Below, in pieces: positions 9,894 through 20,420 of a DNA stretch of 64,000 bases. This DNA is from Allomyces arbusculus (lineage: Eukaryota > Blastocladiomycota > Blastocladiomycetes > Blastocladiales > Blastocladiaceae). Position numbers and translations under genes: made by a program. Where the stretch lies: positions 124,001 to 188,000 of the forward strand of contig JADHYV010000013.1 in NCBI GenBank assembly GCA_027604705.1, in the 5' to 3' direction. The notes beneath the pieces are model-generated. The model had not been told where the DNA came from and did not search any database. It saw only the letters and a list, made by a program, of their open reading frames with translations. Positions within the stretch are counted from its first letter, which is position 1, and the number at the start of each line of letters is the position of its first letter.

Positions 9894-12406
9894 TCACCCG
9901 ACTTTCCCCGCCGGTCCTGGCGGCGGCACCTGCAACGGCGGCACCGGTCCCAACGACGCGGCTGCTGGCAGCACACCCCCACCCGCCGCTCCCGCCGCCC
10001 CGGTCTCGTCCAGCTTGACATTCCCCGGAATCCCGTCATAAATCGAGCTCCTTGGAATCCGCCACGACTCCTCGTCATGGCCCGCAAACACGGCACCCGC
10101 ATGCGCAATCAAATCGCGGCGTTTCTGCATCAACAAGCCAATCTGGTCCGGGAACGGTTCCGTCGTCGGCCCTTGCGGCGGGGGTGGCTCGGAATCCGCG
10201 CGGCCGGTCCGTTTCTCGTGGTTCTTGACGCCCGCGGTCCCATCGGCAATCGCGGCGGCCGCTGCGGCGGACGCCTTTTTCTTGGACTTTTTGGCCGCCG
10301 GCTTCGCACAGTATCGCGCAATAAATGCCTTTTCCAACTGCTTGTCAATGTCGTCGAGGAGCGCCAGGTACTCCTGGTACGCGAGTCGCATGCGCGCCAT
10401 GTGCGCGAGCCGCGCGCGGCGCGCGGTGTTGATAGCCAGCTGGTCCCGTAAGAGAGATTGCACGGAACGGAGGGATTCGGCGACGGGGTCGTCGTCTTCG
10501 CCGGCGGTCGCGGCGTCCTAGATGACAACGAGAGCATGTATTGGTTCGACGATGCGGAAAGGAGAAAGAGAGGGAAGGGACAGAATGGACGCACCTCTCC
10601 GTCAAGTAGCCCGAGCGCGCGCAATTCGCCACGCAATCGGTCATCGAGCGCCTCCACGTCGGCCGGTGAGAGTGTCGCGACCGACGCCGGATCGACCCAT
10701 GGGCTTGCTACCACGCCGTCGAGCACCGTGCCTTTCGCCGCTGCAACTACTGGCGCCCCACCCGCTTCCGCCATCACCGCGTCCCCGTCCGCACCCACCG
10801 GCTCGCCGCTTTCGTCCCAGTCATCCTCAGACGGCGGGTCGTCCGGGTCCGGCAACAAGCACGCGAGCAGGCGCTGGTGCAGCGGGACGACCTGTGCGCG
10901 TGCAGCATGCGGGTCGGTGACGCGCGTATGCGCGCGGTCAAACACGACATCCAGTGCCGGGTGCGCGTACGGCGGTAAGCCGATTGCAGGGGTCGCGGGG
11001 TCGAGCGGGGACGTACTGGTCCCGACCTGCGGCAAGTGCGGTTTCCCGAGTTTTGGCACGAGAAAGTACCGCGCGAGATCCGTCGGAACAGCCGAGGTGC
11101 CAATCGTCGGGACTGCTGCAGCAGGCGCAGCGGCAGCTGCGGCAGTGGTACCAGGCGCGGGCGAATTTCGGCCAGGCATCGGGGACGGTGCGACGGCGGC
11201 AGCTGCCGCAGCTGCCGCTGCCGCGACGGCACCGGGCGTCGTGGATGCCGAGACAGACGCGTTCTGCTTGGTTAGGAACGCGAGATCGTCTTCGGTCACG
11301 GGCCGTAGCCAGGCGTCAATGTAGCTGTAGAACGTGGGCAACGCCGTTTGCTGTTTGTCGTTGACCTTGACTTTCGAGTAGTCGTCCCCCTGCAACGTCT
11401 CGGTCGCCGGCATTTTCGCAACCGCGTCTTCGCCGAGGAAATTGCGGTAGTAGTACGGCCGGTCGACATACTGCACGACGGTCATCCCCGGGGGCGCCGG
11501 TGGCGGTGGCGGGATCGCGGGCGCGGCGGGAGGCGCGGGAGACGCGCCCGGTTGCGGCGACGCAGAGGATGCAGTGGCGGGTGGTGGTGGCGCCGCTGAC
11601 GTGGAACGGCGCGATCCAGAAGACGACGCGGTCCCGCGGCGCTCGAGTTTGCGCTTACGGTGTGGGTCGACGGGGAGCGCGGGCGCACCGTTGGTGGGCG
11701 GGAGCGAGGAATGCGCGAGAGGATGCCCCGGCGGAATTGGCATGGCGAGCGGCAGCGGCGACGACGCGGTGCGCGTGTCCTCGACCTTGATCTTGATCCT
11801 CGGTGGTGGCGGGACGTCGTCAAGCGCACCAATCGACCGTTTGCGCCTTGCCGCGTCCACGAGCCCTGGTTCCGATTTGATGTCGACCGAGGACGCGGGT
11901 GAGGCTGGTTCCACGGATCGTGACGGCCGGGACCGGTCGGTCTTAGCCCCTGCGGCCGCGACGGCGCCCGGGACAGCAACATTCGTCCACGAATTGCTGC
12001 TGGTCAAATCAATCGGTCCCGTGGGCGGCGTCGACGGCGTGCGCTCGGCCAGCATTCCAGGGGCCGTGACGGGTGTTGCGGGCGGGCGTGCATTTGCTGC
12101 TCGTCGTGCCGTGCTGATCCACTGCTCGATCGCGGCAATTTCGCGCTCGAGGTCGAGTGATCGTGCTGCGGCGGTGCGTGCCAGGCCTTGCAGCTCGTCG
12201 CGCAACGTGCTGAGCTCAGCCGCGTCCGGGACGGGCACGGGGTTCAGCGCTGCGTCGGCGGTGGTCGCCATGTGCACCTGGAATGCATACGCGATGGGCG
12301 TGCTTGGGTGCAGCAGCGACGAGGCCGGCGGCGGTGGGGGCGGTGGCGGCGGGTGCTGTGATGGGCCCGTGACGAGCGCGCCGGGCGCGTAGGGCGGTGG
12401 TGGCAT
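9894..12406 (-). CDS. ADA3: SAGA/ADA transcriptional coactivator subunit Ada3 (Ngg1)
   Basis: Two exons (12406..10595 and 10517..9894) separated by a 77-nt intron give 811 aa. The hallmark of the Ada3 C-terminal domain is clear: PYYYRNFLGEDAV, then GDDYSKVKVNDKQQ, FYSYIDAWLRPVTEDDLAFL and ARYFLVPKLGKPH. These correspond to the conserved DYSKVK...T..YLRP.TEDDL..L...Y.IP.LG signature. The C-terminal exon is helical (RLAYQEYLALLDDIDKQLEK). Ada3 links Ada2-Gcn5 acetyltransferase to the SAGA and ADA complexes in the nucleus. The N-terminal half is long and Pro/Ala/Ser-rich with homopolymer alanine and proline runs, larger than in yeast Ngg1. The ATG at 12406 (MPPPPYAPG) was chosen as the first in-frame ATG downstream of a frame that otherwise extends without support; the ATG at 12271 (MATTADAALN) is the alternative. 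Confidence 0.88.
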
Positions 12407-13335
12407 CGCGATCGCGGTGGTGGTGAGGGGCCGTGGTGGTCGTGGGGAGGAGGACGGATCGAGTGTTGGACTGGTCGTGTGCGGGGTCGCACGGTGATCA
12501 CGCGCGGTGCGCCGCGTGCCGCGTGGGGGTTGAGCCGGACGTGGCCCGTGCGTGCGAAGCGAGAAGCGAGGTGCGGGACAGACGGGCGAGGCGGTCGGCA
12601 GCCCCACCACCACAGCGTCAGGCCGCTCGACACTTTTGCGGGCGCCGTGCTCGCGCTGCGCTGGTCCAATCCACGCCGTCGCTGGCCGTGTCGCGGGGGT
12701 GTCGTGCACAGTGTCGAGTGCGGCAAGTTGCGTTGGGCCGCGACGGCGCGATCACAGCGGAAGCGCGCGCGAAATTCGGTGGTGTCCTGAAGGGGAACCG
12801 TCGCAGAGTCTGCTCAGAAAGCGACAAAAGCGCGAGGCACACCGTCTCGTCACACCCGCCACGTGCAAATTGTGCCACCCGCCGATGGGCCTGGCATGCA
12901 GGGCGCGGTCAGCCCTCCTCCACGTCACACCGAAAATCACTTGGATCTCTGGGCGTTTCCAACGGCTGCGAACCACTGCTCTCGGCCGCGCCCACCAACG
13001 CCGCCCCCACGCGCATTTCGACCCCACCCCGCGTAAATCTCGACCAACCCAAGAGATCGACATGGAACGCATGCCCGCCAATGCTCGCCGTCGTTCAACG
13101 CGCGCTCGTGCAATTTCACGTCCGCGCGGCGCGTCTCTCGCTCCAACGCCTTCAACTTTGGCCCTCCAATCGTGAACGACGCTCTCTCCACGACAATTCG
13201 CGTCAACTCATCACTCTCTGGCTCGTCTGTGCTCGACACCTGCCGCTCGTTGTCTCGACCATCGCACAACGCGTCTCGCGTCACTACCTGGCCCGGCCTG
13301 CTCCATCACGTACTCGCGATATTTATTGCTTGGAA
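12407..13335. promoter_or_regulatory. Divergent intergenic region ADA3 / orphan 13336
   Basis: This 929-base region between two divergent starts should hold both promoters. Plus-strand frames are open through much of it only because G/C-rich DNA has few stops. An upstream in-frame ATG near 13081 could extend the plus-strand gene. No defined element is recognised. Confidence 0.4.
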
Positions 13336-15077
13336 ATGCCGTCGTCTACATCGCGTGTGGCCGAACCGGCGCTCAACAACGCTCGCAAAGTCTCGCCGAG
13401 CACGCCCATCCATCGCTCCACGTCGGCGCCCGCCAAGCGGTCGTCCACGCCGTCGTCGTTCCTGATCCCACCACGCATCACCTCGTCGCAATCACAGCGC
13501 AGTAACGCTACCGCTCGGCCAACCTCATCTCTGAGCGCGTCTTCGCCTTCCCCACCGGTTCGCGCACTCGCGGCACGCTCGCCGACCAACCAGCTGCTGC
13601 TCCACGCGATGTCGGCGCTGACCGTGCTTGTCAGCACGAATCCGACGGGCCGTGCTCTCGTCGTGACCGTCGACCCGTCATTGCACCAGCTGCTCTCGCA
13701 CCTGACGACCGTAACTATTGCACTCAACGAGCTGCTGGCCTTACCCATGGCCCATGAGACGGGCAGCGCGCTCATGGCCAAGATGGCGCGGCTCGCCGAC
13801 ACTCAAGTCACGGTCCTCAGCGCGGCACTGACGCTGCTCTCGCGAAGTCGCGTCGCGTCGAGTGCGGGTGTGGGTGTGGGGTCGGGCAGTTGCGGCGCCA
13901 CCCGGACTTGCATGGACCAGGAAGCGACCAATCGCATGGCGGCACCTGCGCCCACATTGGTTCCGGCCGAGACTGTGCCTGCGCGAACCGCTGCGCCCGC
14001 GACTACGCCGTCAGTGGCACGCGTCTCGTCGGTGCCACCAGACGACGACGGTCTTGATTTACGACACCCGTTGACGACACCTGATGCGGCGCGCATCGTG
14101 TTGGCCTCGCCCGGCGATGGTGGCTCTGATGCGCGACAGCCGTTCACGACGCCCATCGGGCAGCTCACGATGCTCAGCGCAGCGTCGCCTGCTCATCGGT
14201 CGTCGTCGCGGTCGCAGTCGCGGTCCTCGACCGAGCCTGACACGCACTCTCGCGCCAGCTTGCTGTCGACCTCGCGGTCCTCATCGCCGACGCAACTGCC
14301 GCTCCCATCTCGCTTTTCCCATCCCCCGCTGCCGTCAGTTCCAATTCCGGGTCCGAAACTGGAGCATCTGTCCGCACCTCTTCCTCAAAGATCTCCGACG
14401 CTTCCTGGTACTGCCACTGACTTTTACCTCTCTCCAGAAAATCCGACCCGGCTCAAGGGGCAGGAAATGAGCCGAACATGCTCTTGCTTGACGTTGACCT
14501 GACTCAACGTTCTGCCGGCGCCGACCGTGCCCACCACGTTTCGACCACTGCAAATACTTCCAGAATACCACCGGCACCGACTCGTTCTGGCACCACTCGA
14601 TCCACGACCAGCACGGCGCCAGTAGCTTCTCCGCGAACGGTGCCGACACGTAGCAACAGCGTGATACCACGATCCGATTCGACCCGAAGCAGCAGCGTGA
14701 TCTTGACCAGTATTCCCAAACCCATCAGCAGCTCGTCGACCCAACTCCCGTCCGCTTCCACCATCCGTTACCCGCGCTCCAAGTCGACACCGGAACGGGT
14801 CCTGTTGCACCAGTCCTCCGCCATCAACACGGTGCCCATGTTCCCGGAATCGGCTGCCATTGATTGCCGCTCGTCGTCATTCTTGAAGACGCCATGTGCA
14901 CCAAGCCGGCAAGGGGCGGCCTGCAGCCAGCGGTCGTCGATGTTCGGGGGTGCGCCGCCGCTCAAGAGCACGCGGGTCTCAAGCCGGGTGCTGCCGCGCG
15001 TGTCGTGCGCGGCACCATTGTCTTCCAGTGGCCGCAACGCGGCGGGCGGTCGTGGTGTCCAAGTCGTGGCGAGTTGA
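13336..15077 (+). CDS. Orphan Ser/Thr/Pro-rich protein
   Basis: Exons 13336..14407 and 14464..15077 give 561 aa. The 56-nt intron (GTACTG donor, CTGAC branch region, CAG acceptor) restores phase and joins SPTLPG to NEPNMLLLDVDLTQRS. The N-terminal part is basic and Ser/Pro-rich (STSAPAKRSSTPSSF). Residues about 85-180 form an ordered, leucine-rich helical segment (LLHAMSALTVLVST, LHQLLSHLTTVTIALNELLALP). The rest is low complexity with many SR/ST/SS pairs. A 24-residue imperfect repeat is visible around 14041-14160 (DDGLDLRHPLTTP and DGGSDARQPFTTP). I do not recognise a family. The plus-strand reading is preferred over long minus-strand frames because it has a credible intron and an ordered core. 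The start is uncertain. Confidence 0.55.
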
Positions 15078-15507
15078 GCTGAATGAACCGTTGAAGAGCG
15101 CGCATGTGCCAGTCGTGGCACTGTAGTCCTGTTTATCCGTCAATAGACTGCAGCATCCATTTTATGTGCACGACTTGCTCACATTGCTTGCTCTGCAAGG
15201 GCGCGCAACAGCCGCTGATAGTCGCGCCATTTTCATTGTCTTGCCCTGGTTCCGGGCGTTGGCCCTCCGATTGGCCTTGCCCTCGCTCCACCTACCGCCG
15301 ATTTCCGACCGACCCCCTCCGCGATAATTACTTCTCTTGGGAGGCTCGACAACCGCTGCAGAAAAACGTCGCTGCACCTCACTCTCTCGACTGCAACTTC
15401 TCCGACTACCCGCACCAGCACTGCTAACGGGCCCTCGACCCGTTCCGTGCCTTAACGCCCTCCCGACCCGCAACTGGCAACTGACTTAAGAATTACCCAT
15501 CGACGCC
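15078..15507. other. Intergenic region upstream of MCY1
   Basis: 430 bases with no convincing gene. It should contain the 3' end of the orphan transcript and the promoter of the cysteine synthase gene that starts at 15508. Confidence 0.4.
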
Positions 15508-16989
15508 ATGGCAGCATCCGTCAGCTATACTTTGCCGCTCGTGCCCATGTCGTCAAGCCACGCGACCACCATGACGGTCGTCGCGGCCACCGCTGCCGCA
15601 GCCACGCTCGCAGCAGGTCTGACGTTGTTCCAGTTCTGGTCGGCCGCTGGCCGCCGCTCGCCCGCATCGTCCCGGCCAGTCTCGCCTGTTGTCGTGCACG
15701 ACGACGGTGTAGTCGGCATGATTGGCAACACGCCGCTCGTCCGGCTCACGACCCTGTCGGAGCTGACGGGGTGCGACATCTACGTACGCAGTCGGCATGT
15801 GCCACGTTTGTTGAACTTGCTCAGTGGCTCACGCGCTCGCTCACCTCGACCAGGGCAAGGCCGAATTTCTGAACCCCGGCGGCAGCTCGAAAGACCGCGT
15901 CGCCCTGTCCATCATCACCGAAGCCGAACGTCGCGGGGACCTCGAGCCCCATACGGGTGCGACCGTGTTCGAAGGCACCGTCGGCTCCACAGGAATTTCA
16001 CTCGCTCTGCTCTGCCGCGCGCGCGGGTACCGGTGCCACATTGTCATGCCCGACGACGTGGCCTCCGACAAGGTCGCAATGCTCGAGCGATTGGGCGCGA
16101 CGGTGGAGCGCGTGCGGCCCGTAAGTATCATTGACGCGAACCATTTCGTGAATGTGGCGCGGCGGCGTGCCGAGGAGGCGCAGGAAAGGGCGAGGCAGGA
16201 GGGGAAGCCTGGCACGGGCGGCGTGTTTGCAAACCAGTTTGAGACGCTGGATAACTTCAAGGTGCACTATGAGGTGACGGGGCCGGAAGTGTTGGAGCAG
16301 ACGGGGGGCGAGTTAGATGTGTTTGTGATGGGGGCCGGTATGCTCGCTTCTACTCTGATTACCGGGTTGTGTTGCGGGGATTTTAACACCGTGTATCGCT
16401 TTGCTTTTAGGAACCGGCGGCACGCTCGCGGGCGTCGCGCGCTACCTCAAGCCGCGCCTCCCCTCGCTCCGCGTCGTCCTCGCCGACCCGCAAGGGTCCG
16501 GCCTGTTCAACAAGATCAAACACAACGTCTTCTACGCGCCAACCGAAGCCGAAGGCCGCCGGCGGCGACACCAGATCGATACGGTCGTCGAAGGCATTGG
16601 GATCAACCGGCTCACGCGCAATTTCGAGCAGGCGTTGGGGGTGGTTGACGACGCAGTACGCGTGACCGACCAAGAAGCTGTATCGATGGCACGGTACTTG
16701 ATGCGCGAGGAGGGGCTATTTGTGGGCTCGTCGTCGGCGGTCAACGTGGTGGCCGCGGTCAAGGTCGCGAAAAGGAGCCAGCCGGGGACGAGGATTGTGA
16801 CGCTCCTGTGCGATAGCGGCACGCGGCACTTGACCAAGTTCTGGTACGTTTCGTTTCTGAACGGCATGTTGGGCTTCACGCGTTGGCTGACCCTGAGCTA
16901 TCGAACTTTGGTGCAGGTCCGACGACTTCTTGCGACAGCAGGGGCTCGACCCGGCGCCGACGGGCCGTGACTTCATTGCTTCGCTCTGA
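15508..16989 (+). CDS. MCY1: Membrane-anchored cysteine synthase-like PLP enzyme (Mcy1/YGR012W type)
   Basis: Four exons (15508..15783, 15854..16337, 16411..16843, 16917..16989) give 421 aa, and all junctions keep phase. An N-terminal hydrophobic segment (residues about 18-45, AATAAAATLAAGLTLFQFW) suggests a membrane anchor, as in yeast Mcy1 of the mitochondrial outer membrane. The fold-type II PLP core follows: MIGNTPLVRLTTLSELTGCD, then KAEFLNPGGSSKDR with the PLP lysine in SSKDR, EGTVGSTGISLAL, the glycine loop GTGGTLAGV, and VGSSSAVN near the C-terminus. The family makes cysteine from O-acetylserine or related substrates; true activity of the Mcy1 group is unsettled. The last exon (SDDFLRQQGL) is only 73 nt and matches the family C-terminus, which confirms the splice. 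Its start has a GCCATGG context. Confidence 0.9.
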
Positions 16990-17130
16990 TCCGCTCGCGC
17001 CACCCTGCTCGTTCCCAGCCCGTCGTCGACTTCGCGTCTCATTGCGCACCTGCTTTGACATTTTGGTCGTGGCTGTTTATTTACGATTTTCACCAACATT
17101 TTTGCACTTCCACTCTCAACTTCTCATTGG

Positions 17131-17914
17131 CTACAACTCGCCTGTCTCGACCATCCCCACCTTCACCACCCCCACATCCTCGCTCCTCTCTTCCACCGGA
17201 TGCTTGGCCAAGTACCACGACAGGTAGGTATTCCACCCGAGCCCGACCAAATTCATCACCACGATCCGCGCGGTCCCCGTAAACAGCCAGAAATTGAGCG
17301 TGTTCACCCAAGGCCACAGCAGCGACCCCGTTAGGAACATGGGTTTCACTTTGGCCTCGACGCGCGCCACGACGCGGTCACCCAAGTCGGTCTCGCGGTC
17401 CGGTGGAATTGGCGCGCCGAACCGTGTCGATTGCAGGTACTCGACGGCGGTCGTGAAGGTCACAAACAGGACGAGGTACGGTGGGAACGCGAGCGCGTGC
17501 GTGGTCACGGCTTTTTGCAGTGCTTGGGTCAATGGCGCGCGCCAGGCCGGGCCGGTGGTGGGGATGGTGGCGAGTCGTGGCGGATACAGCCGGTCCATGG
17601 CGGCAAACGCCGCCGTGAAGTACGGGCCTGAACGCGTGCGGTCGTCAGCATGCGATGCGTGCACGTATGGCTGGAGGGGTTCATGGCCGCGCACCGTTGA
17701 GCAAGAGGCCCGTGAGCGCCATGCGCGCGGTGCGGTGCGGGTCGTAGGTGGTTCGGAAAAACTCGCTCATTGAAACTGATGCAGGTACGGCCGCTTGGTC
17801 GGCATTATTGGGCACGGCCACGACGCGCTGCGCAACCACGTCGCCGACCGTGAAGAGAACGCCCGCCGTCAGCGAGCCCTTGACGACGATTCGCGCGGTG
17901 GGTGACCGAAACAT
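17131..17914 (-). CDS. Mpv17/PMP22 (Sym1-like) membrane protein
   Basis: Two exons (17914..17695 and 17627..17131) with a 67-nt intron give 238 aa. The joined sequence LTGLLLNGPYFTAAFAAMDRLYP matches the conserved LLNGP motif, which spans the junction. The C-terminal family signature is clear: LLWPWVNTLNFWLFTGTARIV followed by LVGLGWNTYLSWYLAKH. Members are four-helix proteins of the mitochondrial inner membrane or peroxisome; yeast Sym1 is needed for ethanol growth under heat stress. Which organelle this copy serves is not decided by sequence. The start at 17914 (MFRSPTARIVVKG) is the first ATG in frame; the open frame upstream has only a GTG. It is divergent from the gene at 18456. Confidence 0.87.
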
Positions 17915-18455
17915 GGTGCTGGTCCTTCGACGACAAAGGCGAATCACGGCCGGCAGGGGGTGGGCTGGCAGCTTGTGCTTGCAGGCCGGGTATCGACAAC
18001 GGAGCGGGCAACGTGCGACTGGAGCCGGTGGAGAGTGTGCGCACGAGAGTGCCGCTGCTCTTCAACGCCGGCAGACGCCGGCAGCGGCACGGTTGCCACG
18101 GCAGAATCAGGCGCAGCAAAGAAGTCGAAGTGATGGTGGTGAGGACGGCAGGGACCGGATCGGCAACACCATCAGGGGTTCTACAGAACCCCTGACGCCA
18201 TGCACACGCGTTTGACTCACCGGCCAAGTCTGACAACATTGCATGTGACCGCGACACAGGCGTCTGAGCTCTGGGGAAGCGCGTTATCTCGCCCAAGCTC
18301 ATCCTGATCGAGCGTTGCCACAACAGCAGCAGCTACACGACTGCATCAAACGACGAGCCGCTGGCAACTGGCCGCATTCGGCGTTGCCGCCCCGCAAGAC
18401 GCCTGCTCCAGCGCACCCGTGCTCTCCCAGCACGGCGCAGAGCCAGCAACGCACC
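17915..18455. promoter_or_regulatory. Divergent intergenic region Mpv17-like / orphan 18456
   Basis: 541 bases between two divergent ATG codons, expected to contain both promoters. No defined element is recognised. Confidence 0.4.
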
Positions 18456-20366
18456 ATGGAAATCACGCACTATGCGCATGCGGTGGAATTTGTCGCGCTG
18501 GTCGCGACCAGCACCAATTCGATTCTCGGCTACGTGCCGGCCGACAAGCATGACCGCAACTGCATGCTCTCCAATGTCGGCACGTGCGCAGCCATGGCAT
18601 CGCTCGCCGCGCCGTTTCATCCCACTGGGGACGAGTCAGTATCAAGAGTCGCGGAGACGGTGGCCGGACAATCAGCAGATACTGGCCAAGTCGCGGCACC
18701 GTCAAGCGATCACGGTCGCAAGGATGACGACGACGACGAGCTCCACCCGGACCTGGCCGAGCTCATGACCTCGGCAACTCTCGCGCCGCTCCCACCGTCC
18801 CCTGTCGCTGCCGAAGTGCCGCTCTCTGACGACATTGGCGACGATGACGACGACCGCGCGCCCATCACCATGTTCCGCACAAGGCGTCTCGCGACCGTGC
18901 AGTACGCGTCGCCTACCGGGTGGACCTTGATCGTTGCGCTGTTGGCACCGTCAATTGTGCGCCGTTCACTTCATGGGAACGCGGGACCCGCCACGTCCGT
19001 CGAGTACCGAGACGTGTCTGATGATGCGCTAATTGGACTCGTCCGCGCGCTCGCCGAAACGACACTGCTGCAATTGGGCTCGCGAGGACCGCCCGGCCGA
19101 CCCGTGCCGAAATCCGACGAGGAAGAAGTCGTCGAGCTCGATCCAGTGTTCCAGGAGCAGTGTCTTGCTCTTGTGAGTATGGTTCCACAAACCCCCGTCG
19201 CGCTAGACTCGCTTGCGATGCTTGGCGCGCCCGAGATGCCGGTATTGCCGCTGCCGTCCATCCCGGGGTCTCGACCAACGCCGCCAGCCGATCACGCGAC
19301 GCTCGACAACGCGCTCGCACAATTTTTCGAACGTTTACCCGTCCCAGACGTGCGCGGCGCCATACTCGTGCGAACGCACCCGCACCCGGCCAAGGTGGTG
19401 GCAACGCCTGGCCTCAACGTGGCGCTGCAGCGCCGGATCCTGCACGCGATCACACTGCGCTGGATCGAGCACTCGGCGGCTGGCACGGCGTTCCGTATCG
19501 TCGACTCGACATCGGCGCGCGAGCCCTCAGCCGTTCTACGCCCATCGTCGCCCGCGTCGACTTTGGACGGCGCCGCTCCAACACCACCACCGCAGCAACC
19601 TTCCGCGGCCAATGGAGCCACGAGCTCTTCAGCACGCCCAGGAAGCGGGCTCGGACAAGCCGTTTCGTCGTTCATGGCCGCGGCGGCTATGCGCATTCGC
19701 AAGGCGAGTGCACTGGGCGGTGGTAGCCCGTCGCCATCGGCTACTCCACCCCCACCGGCGCAGCCAACCGACGACCCGCTCGGTCCGCCGGCCGTGGCCA
19801 TGGACCACCTCTCGGCGCACGTGCACGGCGCGCGGGTGACCGTGACGCTCGTCTGGTTCGACCAGCGCGGTCCTGCCGCGGGCCCACCCGTCCTGCTCGC
19901 GCTCGTGCACGGCGGCAGTCCCACTGTTCCTGACTCGGATTCGACCGTGCGCGACCAGATCGCTGTTCCGTTGCTCGACCTGATTCGCGCACACGCACCG
20001 CTACCGCTACCGGCGCAGCCGGCGCCGACCCTCCACGGCGCTACGCACGCTCCCTACTCGCTCCCGTCCCCGAGGGTCGCGCACTGGCCCGCGGACGAGA
20101 TGCTGGGAACGGCCGTGCGCGGCATGGCCGTCGTCGAGCGGCACGTGCGCCCGCCCGACGCGACCGCGCGCGGGTGCCATCTTGCCGTCGCGTCGGCGCA
20201 GGCGCCTGGCCGCGGAGCGGGGCGGTACTGGGTCGCGCGGGAGCGTGCGCTCGGAAGAGGGATCGTGGTCTCTATCCCGCCGCCACCGGCGAGCGGCGCC
20301 AGAGACGCAGCGGGCGGCGTGTCGCTGTCGGGAGTCGTTGAGGCGCTGCTTGCGCAAGGTCCATGA
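18456..20366 (+). CDS. Orphan 636-aa protein, possibly longin-like
   Basis: One uninterrupted frame from an ATG in ideal context (CACCATGG at 18456). The N-terminus MEITHYAHAVEFVALVATST reads like the first strand and helix of a small alpha/beta domain. After an acidic linker (DDDDDELHPDLAELM, residues about 90-105) comes a second folded block (TMFRTRRLATVQYASPTGWT, LVRALAETTLLQLGS). A third block reads FFERLPVPDVRGAILVRTHP and LQRRILHAITLRWIEHS. A Ser/Pro/Ala-rich disordered insert (about 350-450) precedes a fourth block (ARVTVTLVWFDQRGP, VLLALVHGG). Repeated beta-rich blocks with linkers recall longin-domain proteins such as Ccz1/Fuzzy, but I see no diagnostic motif. Function unknown. Its stop lies 54 bases from the convergent COQ3 stop. 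Confidence 0.6.
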   Translation: MEITHYAHAVEFVALVATSTNSILGYVPADKHDRNCMLSNVGTCAAMASLAAPFHPTGDESVSRVAETVAGQSADTGQVAAPSSDHGRKDDDDDELHPDLAELMTSATLAPLPPSPVAAEVPLSDDIGDDDDDRAPITMFRTRRLATVQYASPTGWTLIVALLAPSIVRRSLHGNAGPATSVEYRDVSDDALIGLVRALAETTLLQLGSRGPPGRPVPKSDEEEVVELDPVFQEQCLALVSMVPQTPVALDSLAMLGAPEMPVLPLPSIPGSRPTPPADHATLDNALAQFFERLPVPDVRGAILVRTHPHPAKVVATPGLNVALQRRILHAITLRWIEHSAAGTAFRIVDSTSAREPSAVLRPSSPASTLDGAAPTPPPQQPSAANGATSSSARPGSGLGQAVSSFMAAAAMRIRKASALGGGSPSPSATPPPPAQPTDDPLGPPAVAMDHLSAHVHGARVTVTLVWFDQRGPAAGPPVLLALVHGGSPTVPDSDSTVRDQIAVPLLDLIRAHAPLPLPAQPAPTLHGATHAPYSLPSPRVAHWPADEMLGTAVRGMAVVERHVRPPDATARGCHLAVASAQAPGRGAGRYWVARERALGRGIVVSIPPPPASGARDAAGGVSLSGVVEALLAQGP

Positions 20367-20420
20367 AACCGGGCTAAGAAAACATGAAAATATATATATA
20401 AATACACCCTCCGCGCACGA
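20367..20420. terminator. Shared convergent 3' region with a TATATA tract
   Basis: Only 54 bases separate the stop codons of the orphan gene (plus) and COQ3 (minus). An A+T tract, TATATATATAAATA at 20391-20404, stands out in this GC-rich DNA. In yeasts, TATATA elements act as 3'-end efficiency elements and work in both orientations. Use by both transcripts is inferred. Confidence 0.5.

Noticed and set aside
12433-13335. N-terminal extension of the orphan at 13336 by about 300 codons
   Set aside because: The frame is open but has a biased, shadow-like composition and overlaps the region where the ADA3 promoter must lie; the ATG at 13336 is the simpler start.
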